From Antarcticimicrobium sp033791545 (GTDB taxonomy: Bacteria; Pseudomonadota; Alphaproteobacteria; Rhodobacterales; Rhodobacteraceae), in assembly GCA_033791545.1 (NCBI GenBank), contig JASJGL010000047.1, positions 1-51,032 on the forward strand: a stretch of 51,032 bases of DNA, in the 5' to 3' direction. Position numbers and translations under genes: made by a program. The notes under the pieces are model-generated. The model saw only the letters and a list, made by a program, of their open reading frames with translations. It had not been told where the DNA came from and did not search any database. This document shows positions 15,617-24,262 of this stretch, piece by piece (the stretch's first letter is position 1; each line of letters begins with the position of its first letter).

Positions 15617-17017
15617 ATGGCGACCCAAAAACTTTATGCCGGGGCGAAACTGCGTGAAATGCGCACGCGGTTCGGACTGACGCAAAAGGATTTCGCCGCC
15701 AAGCTGGGCGTCTCCCTGCCCTATCTCAACCAGATGGAGAACAACAACCGGCCCGTCAGCACCACCGTGGTGCTGGCACTGGCGCAGGAATTCGGCATGG
15801 ATGTGACCGAGCTGTCGACCGGCGACAGCGAGCGGCTGGTCAGCGACATGCGCGAGGCGCTGGCCGATCCGGTCTTTGCCGATGCCACGCCACCGCTGGC
15901 CGATCTGCGGCTTGCCGCCTCCAACGCGCCGGCGCTGGCGCGGGCCTTTCTGGCGCTGCACCGCAGCTATCGCCAGACCCATGAGCGACTGGCCTCACTG
16001 GATGAGGCACTGGGGCGCGAAGATGCAAGGTTGGAGGCCAGCCCCTGGGAAGAGGTGCGCGATTTCTTCCACTACTGCGACAACTATATCGACGCGGTGG
16101 ACCGGGCGGCCGAGAATTTCGCCAACCGCGGGGCCGGGCCCGGCCGCACCGGCGAGACCGCGCAAGCGGTGCTGGAGCGCATGGGCATCACAATCGAGTT
16201 GTCCGATATCGCGCCGCTGCGCCAGTTCGACGCCGAGGCCGGATTGTTGCGCCTGTCGACCCGCGCCAGCCCGGAAACCCGGCTGTTTCAGACCCTGCTG
16301 CAACTGGCCTTGTTGCGTCAGGACAAGCTGTTGGAGGCGACGCTGGATTTCGCCCGCTTCCGCAGCGACGAGGCCCGCGCCATCGCCAAGATCGGGCTGG
16401 CCAATTACTTTGCCGGCGCGGCGCTGATGCCCTATGGCGCGTTTCTGGAGGCGGCCCAGACCCACCGCCACGATCTGGAGGTGCTCGGCGCCCGTTTCGG
16501 GGCCTCGATCGAGCAGGTAGCGCACCGGCTCTCGACCCTGCAACGGCCCGGCGCCAAGGGCATCCCGTTCTTTTTCGCGCGGGTCGATCAGGCCGGCACG
16601 ATCACCAAGCGCCACAGCGCGACGCGGTTGCAATTCGCCCGCTTCGGCGGCGCTTGCCCGTTGTGGAACGTGCACCGCGCCTTTGAAACCCCGGGTCGTT
16701 TCCTGCGGCAACTGGCCGAGACGCCGGACGGGGTGCGCTATATCAACCTTGCGCGCGACGTCTCGAAATCCGGCGGCAGTTTTGGCGCGCCGGTGCGCCG
16801 CTATGCCATCGCCTTGGGCTGCGAGGTGCGCCACGCCGACGCGCTGGTCTATGCCGACACGCTGGATGTGACCAACGCCGAGGCGTTCGAGCCGATCGGC
16901 ATTTCCTGCCGGATCTGCGAACGCAAGACCTGCCACCAACGCTCGGTTCCGCCGCTGGAACGGCGGCTGAGCATCGACGCCAACCGGCGCGGCGTGCTGC
17001 CCTATGAGGTGAATTGA
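15617..17017 (+). CDS. pccR: PccR/ScfR-family short-chain acyl-CoA-responsive regulator
   Basis: 466 residues from the ATG at 15617; an upstream ATG at 15560 lies within the operator and is rejected. Residues about 5-65 are an XRE-type helix-turn-helix (LREMRTRFGLTQKDFAAKLGV, then PYLNQMENNNRPV). The long centre (about 150-300) is the IrrE/ImmA-like domain of this family, and the C-terminal DUF2083-type domain ends with the Cys-rich GISCRICERKTC. ScfR regulators sense acyl-CoA levels; PccR of R. sphaeroides activates pccB. Its location in the propionate region and TGCAAA motifs before itself and pccB make PccR the best name. Paralogues such as RamB/IbcR-type members exist, so orthology is inferred. 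Confidence 0.88.
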   Translation: MATQKLYAGAKLREMRTRFGLTQKDFAAKLGVSLPYLNQMENNNRPVSTTVVLALAQEFGMDVTELSTGDSERLVSDMREALADPVFADATPPLADLRLAASNAPALARAFLALHRSYRQTHERLASLDEALGREDARLEASPWEEVRDFFHYCDNYIDAVDRAAENFANRGAGPGRTGETAQAVLERMGITIELSDIAPLRQFDAEAGLLRLSTRASPETRLFQTLLQLALLRQDKLLEATLDFARFRSDEARAIAKIGLANYFAGAALMPYGAFLEAAQTHRHDLEVLGARFGASIEQVAHRLSTLQRPGAKGIPFFFARVDQAGTITKRHSATRLQFARFGGACPLWNVHRAFETPGRFLRQLAETPDGVRYINLARDVSKSGGSFGAPVRRYAIALGCEVRHADALVYADTLDVTNAEAFEPIGISCRICERKTCHQRSVPPLERRLSIDANRRGVLPYEVN

Positions 17018-17036
17018 CCCCGCCTGCTCGGGCCGC

Positions 17037-17528
17037 TCACTTCTTTCCGACCGATCCACCCGGATTTTCGATCGCGTCGTGATCGACCAGATCCCAAGCC
17101 ATCCCGGCGTTGCGATAGATGCGTTTGCCCAGCCGGGGATAATCGCCCACGTCATGCGCCAGCCGCTCGCCCACCACGATACAGCGTAGGGTCTCGGGGC
17201 CGGTATTGCGGATCGAATGCGCCAGCCCGCCCTTGCGATAGCCGAGAAAATCACCAGCCTTGATCTCGACCGCCTCCTCTCCGAGATAGGCCGTCCCCTG
17301 CCCGGAAAGCACATAGACGCATTCGTCTTCATGGTGGTGCAGGTGATGCTCGGTGGTGTCAAAGCCCGGGGCGACTTCAATGATGTGGAACCCGAACCCG
17401 GTCAGACCGGCCGCATCCCCCAGCGATTTGTTGATCCGCTGGGCGTTTGGGTTCAGGAAATGGGTCTTGCTCACCCCCTCCATCGCCGCAATGTCATCGC
17501 CTGTGATCAGGTATCTGTCGTCAGCCAA
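17037..17528 (-). CDS. cupin domain protein
   Basis: 163 residues. A single cupin barrel spans about residues 45-125: the first motif is HHLHHHEDECVYVLSGQG (metal-binding His and Glu), the second GGLAHSIRNTG. The start appears to be TTG at 17528, reading MADDRYLITGDD, with GGGGGCAGGG just upstream; the first in-frame ATG lies 15 codons on and would remove conserved-looking residues. Small cupins of this type are isomerases, dioxygenases or regulators; no substrate is evident. It converges with pccR 19 bases away. A GntR-like TTGTACACA lies at 17556-17564. Confidence 0.75.
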   Translation of the reverse strand: MADDRYLITGDDIAAMEGVSKTHFLNPNAQRINKSLGDAAGLTGFGFHIIEVAPGFDTTEHHLHHHEDECVYVLSGQGTAYLGEEAVEIKAGDFLGYRKGGLAHSIRNTGPETLRCIVVGERLAHDVGDYPRLGKRIYRNAGMAWDLVDHDAIENPGGSVGKK

Positions 17529-17555
17529 GGCCCTGCCCCCGTTCGAAAATATATA

Positions 17556-17564
17556 TTGTACACA
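17556..17564 (-). promoter_or_regulatory. GntR-like half-palindrome upstream of the cupin gene
   Basis: TTGTACACA, which fits the loose GT-N-AC pattern of FadR-type GntR operators, lies in an A+T-rich stretch 28 bases upstream of the TTG start. No GntR gene is nearby, so this is a weak candidate. Confidence 0.25.
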
Positions 17565-17643
17565 CTAGCGTATCCGGGTGGCAGCTGTCACCTCCGGCGC
17601 GGGTCGTCCAAAGACCAAGGAGCGGAAAAGGATCGGGACACGA

Positions 17644-17668
17644 AAAAGGGGGCGCCAGCGACGCCCCC
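17644..17668 (-). terminator. intrinsic terminator of the DUF465 gene
   Basis: CGCCCCC (17662-17668) pairs with GGGGGCG (17648-17654) around a seven-base loop. On the minus strand the stem is followed by TTTTT (17643-17647). It starts 25 bases after the stop at 17694. Confidence 0.8.
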
Positions 17669-17693
17669 GGAAAATCCACAGATGCGGATCGTA

Positions 17694-17933
17694 TCAGGCC
17701 TTGGACAGGATCGCCCAGATCTCGTCCTTCAGGGTCGCCCGCGTCTTGCGCATCTCGACCTCGACCAGGTCTTCGACCGGTTCCACGTTGGTCTCGGCCC
17801 GGTGCACCGAGCGGTTGACCTCGTGGTACTCTTCCACAAGCTTGGCAAAATGCGCGTCGCTTGCCTTCAGCTTGGTCATCTGCGCGACGTGTTCGGGAAA
17901 TTCTTCAACCAGTTCGTGCGGGGTATGGGTCAT
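17694..17933 (-). CDS. DUF465 / YdcH-family small protein
   Basis: 79 residues, the usual size of the family. The pattern HELVEEFPEHVAQMTKLKASDAHFAKLVEEYHEVN is the DUF465 hallmark: two short helices likely forming a coiled-coil hairpin. It ends MRKTRATLKDEIWAIL. Function is unknown; members are cytoplasmic and widespread. GGAGCGAATAG lies before the ATG at 17933. It has its own strong terminator, so it is probably monocistronic. Confidence 0.85.
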   Translation of the reverse strand: MTHTPHELVEEFPEHVAQMTKLKASDAHFAKLVEEYHEVNRSVHRAETNVEPVEDLVEVEMRKTRATLKDEIWAILSKA

Positions 17934-18079
17934 CTATTCGCTCCTCTGCTATCGCGTTGCGCTATATCCTATGGGTCGCCCGTGTCCACCACATTGACGC
18001 GGATCAATCACCGCGCCCCCTGCGCAGGTTTCAAGCCGCACGGTCAGTATCCGTTTGGGATGCGCTTAGGTGCAGCGGC

Positions 18080-18655
18080 TCAGGAGCGCCCGCCTTGGCA
18101 CAGCCCCCTGAGCACGCCAAGCGCCTGCGTCTGCGCGTCCTCCGGAGTCAACCCGGGGTCCAGCGCGGCGCGGATATAAAGCCCGTCGATCAAGGCGCCC
18201 AGCGTATCGGCCGCCTCTTCCGGGCTGGCGCAATAGGGGCGCAGCGCATGGATCAGGTTCGAGCGCAGCCGCCGGTGATAAACTTGCCAAAGCCGCAGCG
18301 CCTCGGCGTTCTTTTGCGCCATGCCATAAAAACACATCCACGCGCCCACCGCCTCGGGGGTGAAGCTTGATCTGGAAAAGCTTACCCGCACGATAGCGGC
18401 AGCCCGGTCTCTGGATGTGGCGCGGGCCAGTTCACGGCGCGCCTCACCGCCGAACACCTCAAGAATAGAGCGCATCGCAGCCAGAAAAATCTGATCTTTG
18501 CCGCCGAAATAGTGATGCGCCAGCGCACTCGACATGCCAGCGCGCCGGGCAATCTGGCTGACGGTGACGTCCAGTGTGCCCGCCCTGCCCAGTTCGGCGA
18601 TCGTGGCACGCACCAGCGCGGCGCGCCGGATCGGTTCCATTCCCAGTTTCGGCAT
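18080..18655 (-). CDS. betI: BetI-type TetR-family repressor
   Basis: 191 residues. The N-terminal MPKLGMEPIRRAALVRATI matches the BetI start closely, followed by the TetR helix-turn-helix (VSQIARRAGMSSALAHHYFGGKDQIFLAA). The C-terminal part has the BetI-like WQVYHRRLRSNLIHALR and LGALIDGLYIRAAL. BetI represses choline-to-glycine-betaine genes and is relieved by choline. Here no betA, betB or betT is adjacent, so its targets must lie elsewhere, or it controls only itself from this site. A perfect 14-base palindrome lies 30 bases upstream of the ATG. Confidence 0.85.
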   Translation of the reverse strand: MPKLGMEPIRRAALVRATIAELGRAGTLDVTVSQIARRAGMSSALAHHYFGGKDQIFLAAMRSILEVFGGEARRELARATSRDRAAAIVRVSFSRSSFTPEAVGAWMCFYGMAQKNAEALRLWQVYHRRLRSNLIHALRPYCASPEEAADTLGALIDGLYIRAALDPGLTPEDAQTQALGVLRGLCQGGRS

Positions 18656-18684
18656 CTTGCCCTCGCATATTGGATAGCGGACCG

Positions 18685-18698
18685 ACGACTAGTCGTCC
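18685..18698. promoter_or_regulatory. candidate BetI operator (perfect 14-bp palindrome)
   Basis: GACGACTAGTCGTC is a perfect palindrome centred 37 bases upstream of the betI ATG (18655). Length and position are typical of a TetR-family autoregulatory operator. Confidence 0.6.
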
Positions 18699-18744
18699 TT
18701 GGCTGGGCCGTCAATCAAGACCCTGCAGCCGCGGCGCAGGCGGC

Positions 18745-19800
18745 TCAGTCAAGCTTGCGATAGTGCAGGAAATTGCCCCGCGGCAGATACATCAGCGTCA
18801 GATTGAAGGTGCTGAGATCCTCGATCGAATAGCACAGCAGATCGCCGGTTTCCTCTTCCGTCCACACCAGAAGGTTGGGACCATCGAAAAACTCGCATCT
18901 GTCGCGCATGCTGAGATAATCACGCCCAAGAAAGTCCCCGTCGTAGATATTCTCCAGTTCGGACCCGATGATGGTGAATTGCGACTCGGGATCTTCGGAG
19001 GAATACCACGTGCCCTGCAGTTTGTTCAGGATGGTGTCCCAATGGGTAGAGGTGCGCGGGCTGACGCGGCGCAGCACGATATCGGCACTCCGGTCATGGA
19101 TCGCTTCAAGATCCCCTTGCACTTCAATCGGTGCGCCCGGCAGATAGGCGCGCATCGCTTGCAGAACCCCCGCCGGGGTCCGTCCGTCATCGTAGACATA
19201 GAATTTTGTCCCGTCGGCGTGAAAGCTGCAATAGGGCGCTTCGGTCTCGTTTTCACAGTCCTGAAAAATCGCACTGCCCGAGGCATAGGGCTCGCCCCAT
19301 GTTCCGGGGTCGGCGGCGCCTGAGGGGACGGCATCAGCCCCTTCAAGTATTGACCCGGCTTTAGGCGGAAGCGGTTCGGCCTCGGCCGCCGTTTGCGGGC
19401 TGACCGCATCGGTGAAGGAAAAGGTAAACTCCAACGCCTTGCCGGTATCGATCCGGCTGAACGCCGACGCGACATATCCGCGCTCGACGCAATCGGTATC
19501 CCCCTCGATGGTAAAGGCCGCCTGCTGCGTGCAGAATTCATAGCCCTCATCCAGAAAGGTGCGTGTCGACGCCTCGGCATGGTAATAATAATAGCGGTAT
19601 TCCAACTCGCCTTCGATCGGGGTGACGCAGGATCCGGGGTCAATGTTCCACCAGCCCTCAGAGACCCATTGATCACCGGATCTGTAGCCCACGGCGAGCG
19701 AATGGCTTGCGCTGGCCTTATTGCACAGGTTCAGCCCCGCCTCTGCCGCCACGGGCGCAAGCCCACCGAGCAATGCGAAGGCGTAAATCAACCCCTTCAT
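18745..19800 (-). CDS. DUF1036 secreted protein
   Basis: 351 residues from the ATG at 19800 (GAGAGGACAAAGT upstream; the frame extends to 19830 without support). The signal peptide KGLIYAFALLGGLAPVAAEA precedes the DUF1036 domain, about residues 20-120: LNLCNKASASHSLAVGY, then SEGWWNIDPGSCVTP, YYYYHAEA and FCTQQAAFTI. Conserved Cys may form disulfides. Family function is unknown. The C-terminal 200 residues are not part of DUF1036: they contain YASGSAIFQDC and end with WEYRY-less, polar strands (LSTFNLTLMYLPRGNFLHY), perhaps a second beta domain. It lies upstream of betI on the same strand. Confidence 0.75.
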   Translation of the reverse strand: MKGLIYAFALLGGLAPVAAEAGLNLCNKASASHSLAVGYRSGDQWVSEGWWNIDPGSCVTPIEGELEYRYYYYHAEASTRTFLDEGYEFCTQQAAFTIEGDTDCVERGYVASAFSRIDTGKALEFTFSFTDAVSPQTAAEAEPLPPKAGSILEGADAVPSGAADPGTWGEPYASGSAIFQDCENETEAPYCSFHADGTKFYVYDDGRTPAGVLQAMRAYLPGAPIEVQGDLEAIHDRSADIVLRRVSPRTSTHWDTILNKLQGTWYSSEDPESQFTIIGSELENIYDGDFLGRDYLSMRDRCEFFDGPNLLVWTEEETGDLLCYSIEDLSTFNLTLMYLPRGNFLHYRKLD

Positions 19801-19874
19801 ACTTTGTCCTCTCTCAAATCCGACTCTCAAATTCGATCCAGCCTAGGTGCGAGCACACAGGCCTGACACGCCGC

Positions 19875-20792
19875 TCATACCCCTGTCGCCGGTGCGGTCG
19901 GCGTCACACTGCGGCGCCGCACAACCGCTTCGCGCCAAGTGATGAAACCGATAGCGCCCAGAATCAGCCCGCCACCGACAACAACCCAGATGTCGATAGC
20001 CTCGTGAAACACCACCGCCCCTAGCAGCATGGCCCAGACCAGTTGCAGGAAGGTCACCGGCTGCGTCACCATGATTGGTGCCGCGCGCAACGCCAGCGTC
20101 ATCATCAGATGACCGGCAGTGGCAAAACTGGCCACGGCGAACAGCATCCCCAATTCCTGAAGCGTCGGCGTTACCCAGACCGCGATGGCAAAGGGGGCCA
20201 GGCCGATCGTCACCCAGATCGACAACATGCCGACGACCACCGTCGGGCTGACCCGGTCGGCCAACACCTTGGCCACCAGATAGGACCCGCCAAAGACCGT
20301 CGAGACGATCAACATCGCCAGATGCCCCGGTTCGACCTCGCGGAAACCGGGGCGCAGGATGATCACCGCGCCCAGCAGCGCTGCCGAGATCGCCACAATG
20401 CGCCGCAAGGCCAATTTCTCCCCCAGAAACAGCGCGGCGCCAATGGTAACGAAAACCGGCGACAGATAGTTCAGCGCGGTCAATTCGGCCAGCGGGATGC
20501 GGGTCATGGCGAAGAACCACAGCATCACCCCCCCCGAATGCAACACCCCGCGCAGTGCGAACATCCCCCAGAGCCCCGGTGTCAGCTTTGCGTTCAGCAT
20601 CGGCCGCAGCATCGGGAGCACGAAAACCAGCGCCAGCGCATAGCGCAGAAAGGCGGCCTCGGCGGCAGGGATACGCGGCCCCAACGCCTTGACCAGCGCC
20701 GTGACGGCGACAAAACAGATCCCCGTCAGGAGCATCCAGACGATGCCCGCGACAGGGCGGGCCGGAGCGATATCGAGTTTCTGATCTGTCAT
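19875..20792 (-). CDS. EamA/DMT-family transporter
   Basis: 305 residues from the ATG at 20792. Ten hydrophobic segments form two EamA repeats: the first begins GIVWMLLTGICFVAVTALVKALG, the second around VEPGHLAMLIVSTVFGGSYLVAKVLADR. A run of small motifs such as LAELTALNYLSPVFVTIGAALFLGEKL is typical of drug/metabolite exporters of the RhaT/YdcZ-like group. The substrate is unknown; members export amino acids, riboflavin or S-adenosylmethionine. The end is basic (REAVVRRRS). It lies downstream of the LysE gene on the same strand with 41 bases between, so an exporter pair in one transcript is possible. Confidence 0.85.
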   Translation of the reverse strand: MTDQKLDIAPARPVAGIVWMLLTGICFVAVTALVKALGPRIPAAEAAFLRYALALVFVLPMLRPMLNAKLTPGLWGMFALRGVLHSGGVMLWFFAMTRIPLAELTALNYLSPVFVTIGAALFLGEKLALRRIVAISAALLGAVIILRPGFREVEPGHLAMLIVSTVFGGSYLVAKVLADRVSPTVVVGMLSIWVTIGLAPFAIAVWVTPTLQELGMLFAVASFATAGHLMMTLALRAAPIMVTQPVTFLQLVWAMLLGAVVFHEAIDIWVVVGGGLILGAIGFITWREAVVRRRSVTPTAPATGV

Positions 20793-20833
20793 CTTATCCG
20801 GTTCAACACTTAAAATGCGTGGCTCACAACCCG

Positions 20834-21430
20834 TCACATGAGAATTAGTTTCGCCGCGATCGCCCACATAGTCACCCCGATCACAACGTCCAGCACCCGC
20901 CACGCCCCAGGGCGCGCCAGAAGCGGCGCCAGCAGCCGTGCGCCATAGCCAAGGGTGAAGAAAAAGGTGAAACTGGCGGTGACTGCGCCCAGCCCGAACG
21001 CCAGCCGGTCATCGTATTGCGCCGCAATGGAACCGATCAGCACCACGGTATCCAGATAGACATGCGGGTTCAGCCAGGTCAGCGCCAGCACAATGGCAAG
21101 CGTCCGGGGCAAACCGGCGCGGCTGGCCTGCGCCGCCGTCAGTTCCCCGCCGCCGCGCCAGGCAGAGCGCAGGTTGCCCAAGCCATACCAGATCAGGAAC
21201 GCCGCCCCGCCAAAGCGCATCATTGGCGCAAACCACGGCAAGGTCTGCGCCAGTTCGCCCATCCCGGCCACACCTGCGGCGATCAGAACCGCGTCCGACG
21301 CGGCACAGGTGAGAACAACGGCGAGCACATGTTCGCGCCGCACCCCCTGACGCAGGACGAAGGCGTTTTGCGCGCCGATGGCGAGGATCAGCGAGAAGCC
21401 GAGCGCGAAACCCGGGAAAAAAGCGGTCAA
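20834..21430 (-). CDS. LysE/ArgO-type amino-acid exporter
   Basis: 198 residues from a TTG at 21430 with GGAG seven bases upstream; a GTG at 21439 is an alternative. Six hydrophobic segments. Diagnostic stretches: FALGFSLILAIGAQNAFVLRQGVRREH near the N-terminus and LTWLNPHVYLDTVVLIGS in the fourth helix, both typical of LysE and ArgO (basic amino-acid efflux). The LysG/ArgP regulator that usually sits divergent is not present in the following 300 bases. The EamA transporter gene follows. Confidence 0.85.
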   Translation of the reverse strand: MTAFFPGFALGFSLILAIGAQNAFVLRQGVRREHVLAVVLTCAASDAVLIAAGVAGMGELAQTLPWFAPMMRFGGAAFLIWYGLGNLRSAWRGGGELTAAQASRAGLPRTLAIVLALTWLNPHVYLDTVVLIGSIAAQYDDRLAFGLGAVTASFTFFFTLGYGARLLAPLLARPGAWRVLDVVIGVTMWAIAAKLILM

Positions 21431-21746
21431 ACTGTACACTCCGTAGGTTGGGCGGTTCGGAAGGGCCGAAGGAACATGCGCGAGACTGCCAGTCAGACAC
21501 CTTTGGGACAAGAGCGGCTGATCCGGCGTATCGGGGATGGGGGGGGCCTGACCCCGCTGCCGCTGGCCGAGGCTGCGGTACGCGCCGGGCGATCGGGGCC
21601 GCGTGTTCACGGGTCGGTGAAAACCGCGGCGTTGACCTGACACCTCAGCCGCGCCAGAACCGGGACGCCGGAGCCTGCGACACGGGCGGTGCGCGCCGCC
21701 GTCAAGGACGTTGGCGCGCCGCAGACACTGTGAGGGAGAAGAGACC

Positions 21747-22439
21747 ATGTTTGCCAAAGAGACCTTGAGCTATAATGCGATTCCGCTGCCCGACCGCGCC
21801 GAGATGAGTGATGCGGAGATGACGGCCGCCGCGCAGGCGTTCCACGATACCATGCGCCGTCGCCACTCGGTACGCGAGTATTCCCCGCGCCCGGTGCCGC
21901 GCGCGGTGATCGAAAGCTGCATCCGCACGGCGGGCAGCGCCCCCTCGGGCGCCAATCACCAGCCTTGGCATTTCGCCGCCATCTCGGACCCGGCGTTGAA
22001 AGCCCGCATCCGCGCCGAGGCCGAGGAGGAAGAACGCCGGTTCTATGACGGCGGTGCCAGCGACGAGTGGATCAAGGCGTTGGAGCCAATCGGCACCGAT
22101 GCCTCCAAACCGCATCTGACCATCGCGCCCTGGCTGATCGTGGTCTTTGCCCAACGCTGGGGAGAGTTCGACGACGGCACCCGCTACAAGAATTACTATG
22201 TCCCCGAGAGCGTGAACATCGCCACCGGCTTTCTGCTCGCCGCGCTGCACCATGCCGGGCTGGTGACGCTGACGCATACCCCCAACCCGATGAAATTTCT
22301 CAACGACGCCTTGGGGCGGCCAGCCTCGGAAAAACCGACGATGATCATCGCCGTCGGCCACCCGTCCGAAAGCGCCACGGTGCCGGAAGTGGCCAAGGTC
22401 AAGAAACCGTTGGAGCAGATCGCAAGCTTTTTCGACTGA
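21747..22439 (+). CDS. nitroreductase-family flavoprotein, iodotyrosine-deiodinase-like
   Basis: 230 residues from the ATG at 21747 (GAGGGAGAAGAG before it). The FMN-binding motifs are RRRHSVREYSPRPVPR and TAGSAPSGANHQPWHF. The region EAEEEERRFYDG and the C-terminal NIATGFLLAALHHAGLVTLTHTPNP, LGRPASEKPTMIIAVGHPSE align by eye with mammalian iodotyrosine deiodinase, and end in KKPLEQI as that enzyme does. Substrate in bacteria is unproven; halogenated tyrosines or phenols are plausible in a marine host. The lid Glu-Tyr-Lys triad of the deiodinase cannot be fully verified by eye. The gene appears monocistronic. Confidence 0.8.
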   Translation: MFAKETLSYNAIPLPDRAEMSDAEMTAAAQAFHDTMRRRHSVREYSPRPVPRAVIESCIRTAGSAPSGANHQPWHFAAISDPALKARIRAEAEEEERRFYDGGASDEWIKALEPIGTDASKPHLTIAPWLIVVFAQRWGEFDDGTRYKNYYVPESVNIATGFLLAALHHAGLVTLTHTPNPMKFLNDALGRPASEKPTMIIAVGHPSESATVPEVAKVKKPLEQIASFFD

Positions 22440-23094
22440 CCGGGAGCGGCTTGGGCGGGGATGGCTGAGGCGACGATGGAGGGGCAGCACCGATCCTACC
22501 CCGGCCAAACATAAGGTCAACGCGTTACGGGGCGGGCCACATCGAACATACGTTCTGCGCGTAAACGGGGGCGAAGCGCCCGCCCATAGGGCGGTCGGGC
22601 GCTGCCCGGCGGTGCGTCGCACCTTGTTCCGGGCAAAGGTTGCCCCAAAAGGGCAAGCCTATCGCCAGATGGGATATCGACTCTGCCCGTACCTTCGGTT
22701 GCCTGACGCGTGATAATTCGGCCGTCCTGCAGAGCAGAAAAGCGGTGAAAGCTGCACGGATGCCAATTTGTCAAACGGTCGCTTGCCCCCACAGTGTGAG
22801 GTTGCCATCATCGAATTTTGCGGTCGCAGCGAACGACAGCAATGACGGGCTGCATTGCAGCAATGGAAGCAATGGATCCGTCTCGCCAATGTCCGCAAAG
22901 GTCGGTTTCGCCAACTGTTTATGCGCAGTGCCCCGCACTGGAAACAAGTAACAGCGGGGGTCTGGGTTTGCCCGGCCCCGACCCCATCGCCAATTTAGGG
23001 AAGAGGGTGACCCTACGTCACCGCGACGGAGGCGCCGGTCTCCGTCGTATTACCAACAGTGTTCGAAAGTTTCTGCCCGAAAGGCCCTTTCCCC
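22440..23094. other. 655-base stretch without a convincing gene
   Basis: Short frames on both strands have unusual composition and no family resemblance. At 22576-22602 GCGCCCG pairs with CGGGCGC, and at 22603-22635 TGCCCGG pairs with CCGGGCA around an inner GGTGC/GCACC hairpin. The part 22640-22960 has lower G+C and on the minus strand looks like a degenerate frame. I suspect a decayed gene or dispersed repeat; no transposase trace is visible. The right end should hold the macA promoter. Confidence 0.5.
22576..22635. repeat. two adjacent GC-rich hairpins
   Basis: Hairpin one: GCGCCCG (22576-22582) with CGGGCGC (22596-22602). Hairpin two: TGCCCGG (22603-22609) with CCGGGCA (22629-22635), containing an inner GGTGC-GTC-GCACC. 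They abut exactly. The structure could be a REP-like element or a transcript end for the nitroreductase gene. Confidence 0.45.
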
Positions 23095-24261
23095 ATGAAA
23101 ACGATACGCATCCTGGTTCCGCTCGTTCTGGTTGCGGCGGTGGTTGGCGGCTGGCTCTATTTCGCCCGCAGCGAAAACACGGCGCCCCCGATCACGGCGG
23201 TTGTCACGCGCGGCACGGTAGAGGAATCGGTGCTGGCCTCGGGCACGATGGAGGCCAAGCAGTTGGTCAGCGTTGGTGCCCGGGTCTCGGGGCAGATCGA
23301 AACGCTGGCGGTCGCGCTTGGGGACGCGGTCAAGAAAGGCGACCTGATCGCGCAGATCGACAGTCAGGACCAGCAGAACGACGTGCTGACGGCAAAGGCG
23401 AACCTGGCCAATATCAAGGCCCAGATCGCCGCCAAGAGGGCCAGCTTGATCAAGGCCGAACGGACCTTGGCGCGGCAAACGAAACTGATCACCTCGGATT
23501 ACGTCTCGAAGGAGGATCTCGAGTCGGCGCAGGCCGATGTTGATGTCTACAAGGCCGAACTGGATGCGCTGGACGCGCAGAAGGCAAGCGTCGAGGTCAT
23601 GGTTTCGACCGCGCAGATCGCGCTGGATCGGACCAGGATCACCGCGCCGATCTCGGGCACGGTGGTGGCGATCGTCAATGACGAGGGCCAGACCGTGAAT
23701 GCCACGCAAAGCGCACCGACAATCGTCAAGATCGCCGAGCTGGACAAGATGGTGGTGAAGGCCGAAATCTCCGAAGCCGACGTGGTGCATGTGAAGCCGG
23801 CGCAGCAGGTGTTTTTCACCATTCTGGGCGAACCCGATCACCAGTTCCCCGCCACCGTGCGCGATGTCGAACCTGCACCCTCGGAAATCGAGGACAGCGA
23901 TACGATCTCGAGCGACGAAGCGATTTATTACAACGGCTTGCTGGAAGTGGACAATCCCGACCACCTGCTGCGTATCGGCATGACCGCCGAAGTTTCGATC
24001 ATTCTCGACCGGGCCGAGAACGTGCAGACTGTGCCCTCCTCGGCGCTGACCAAGGGGCCGCAGGGCTATACGGTAAAGCTTTATGATCCGGCCAGCGGCA
24101 CCACCAAGGTGCAGCCGGTTGAGGTCGGGCTGAACAATAAGGTCGTTGCCGAGATCAAATCCGGGCTCAGCGAAGGCGACAGGGTGGTCACCGGCACCAC
24201 CGTCACCGCCGCCAAGACGTCGCAGAGCAGCCGCCGCATGCCGCCGCCGATGGGGCTGTGA
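23095..24261 (+). CDS. macA: MacA-type periplasmic adaptor
   Basis: 388 residues from the ATG at 23095. A single N-terminal membrane segment (RILVPLVLVAAVVGGWLYFA) anchors it to the inner membrane. The lipoyl/barrel-sandwich halves are at VEESVLASGTMEAKQLVSVGARVSGQIETL and, after a coiled-coil hairpin of about residues 100-190, TRITAPISGTVVAIVNDEGQTVNA. A beta-barrel domain follows. It links MacB to an outer-membrane channel (TolC), which is not encoded here. One base separates its stop from the MacB start, so the pair is one transcript. Export substrates of MacAB pumps include macrolides, peptides and toxins; the actual cargo is unknown. Confidence 0.88.
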   Translation: MKTIRILVPLVLVAAVVGGWLYFARSENTAPPITAVVTRGTVEESVLASGTMEAKQLVSVGARVSGQIETLAVALGDAVKKGDLIAQIDSQDQQNDVLTAKANLANIKAQIAAKRASLIKAERTLARQTKLITSDYVSKEDLESAQADVDVYKAELDALDAQKASVEVMVSTAQIALDRTRITAPISGTVVAIVNDEGQTVNATQSAPTIVKIAELDKMVVKAEISEADVVHVKPAQQVFFTILGEPDHQFPATVRDVEPAPSEIEDSDTISSDEAIYYNGLLEVDNPDHLLRIGMTAEVSIILDRAENVQTVPSSALTKGPQGYTVKLYDPASGTTKVQPVEVGLNNKVVAEIKSGLSEGDRVVTGTTVTAAKTSQSSRRMPPPMGL

Positions 24262-24262
24262 A

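Noticed and set aside
21476..21640. 54-codon plus-strand frame with AAGGAAC before its ATG, between lysE and the nitroreductase gene
   Set aside because: The product has no motif, third-position G+C is weak, and nothing supports it beyond the start context.
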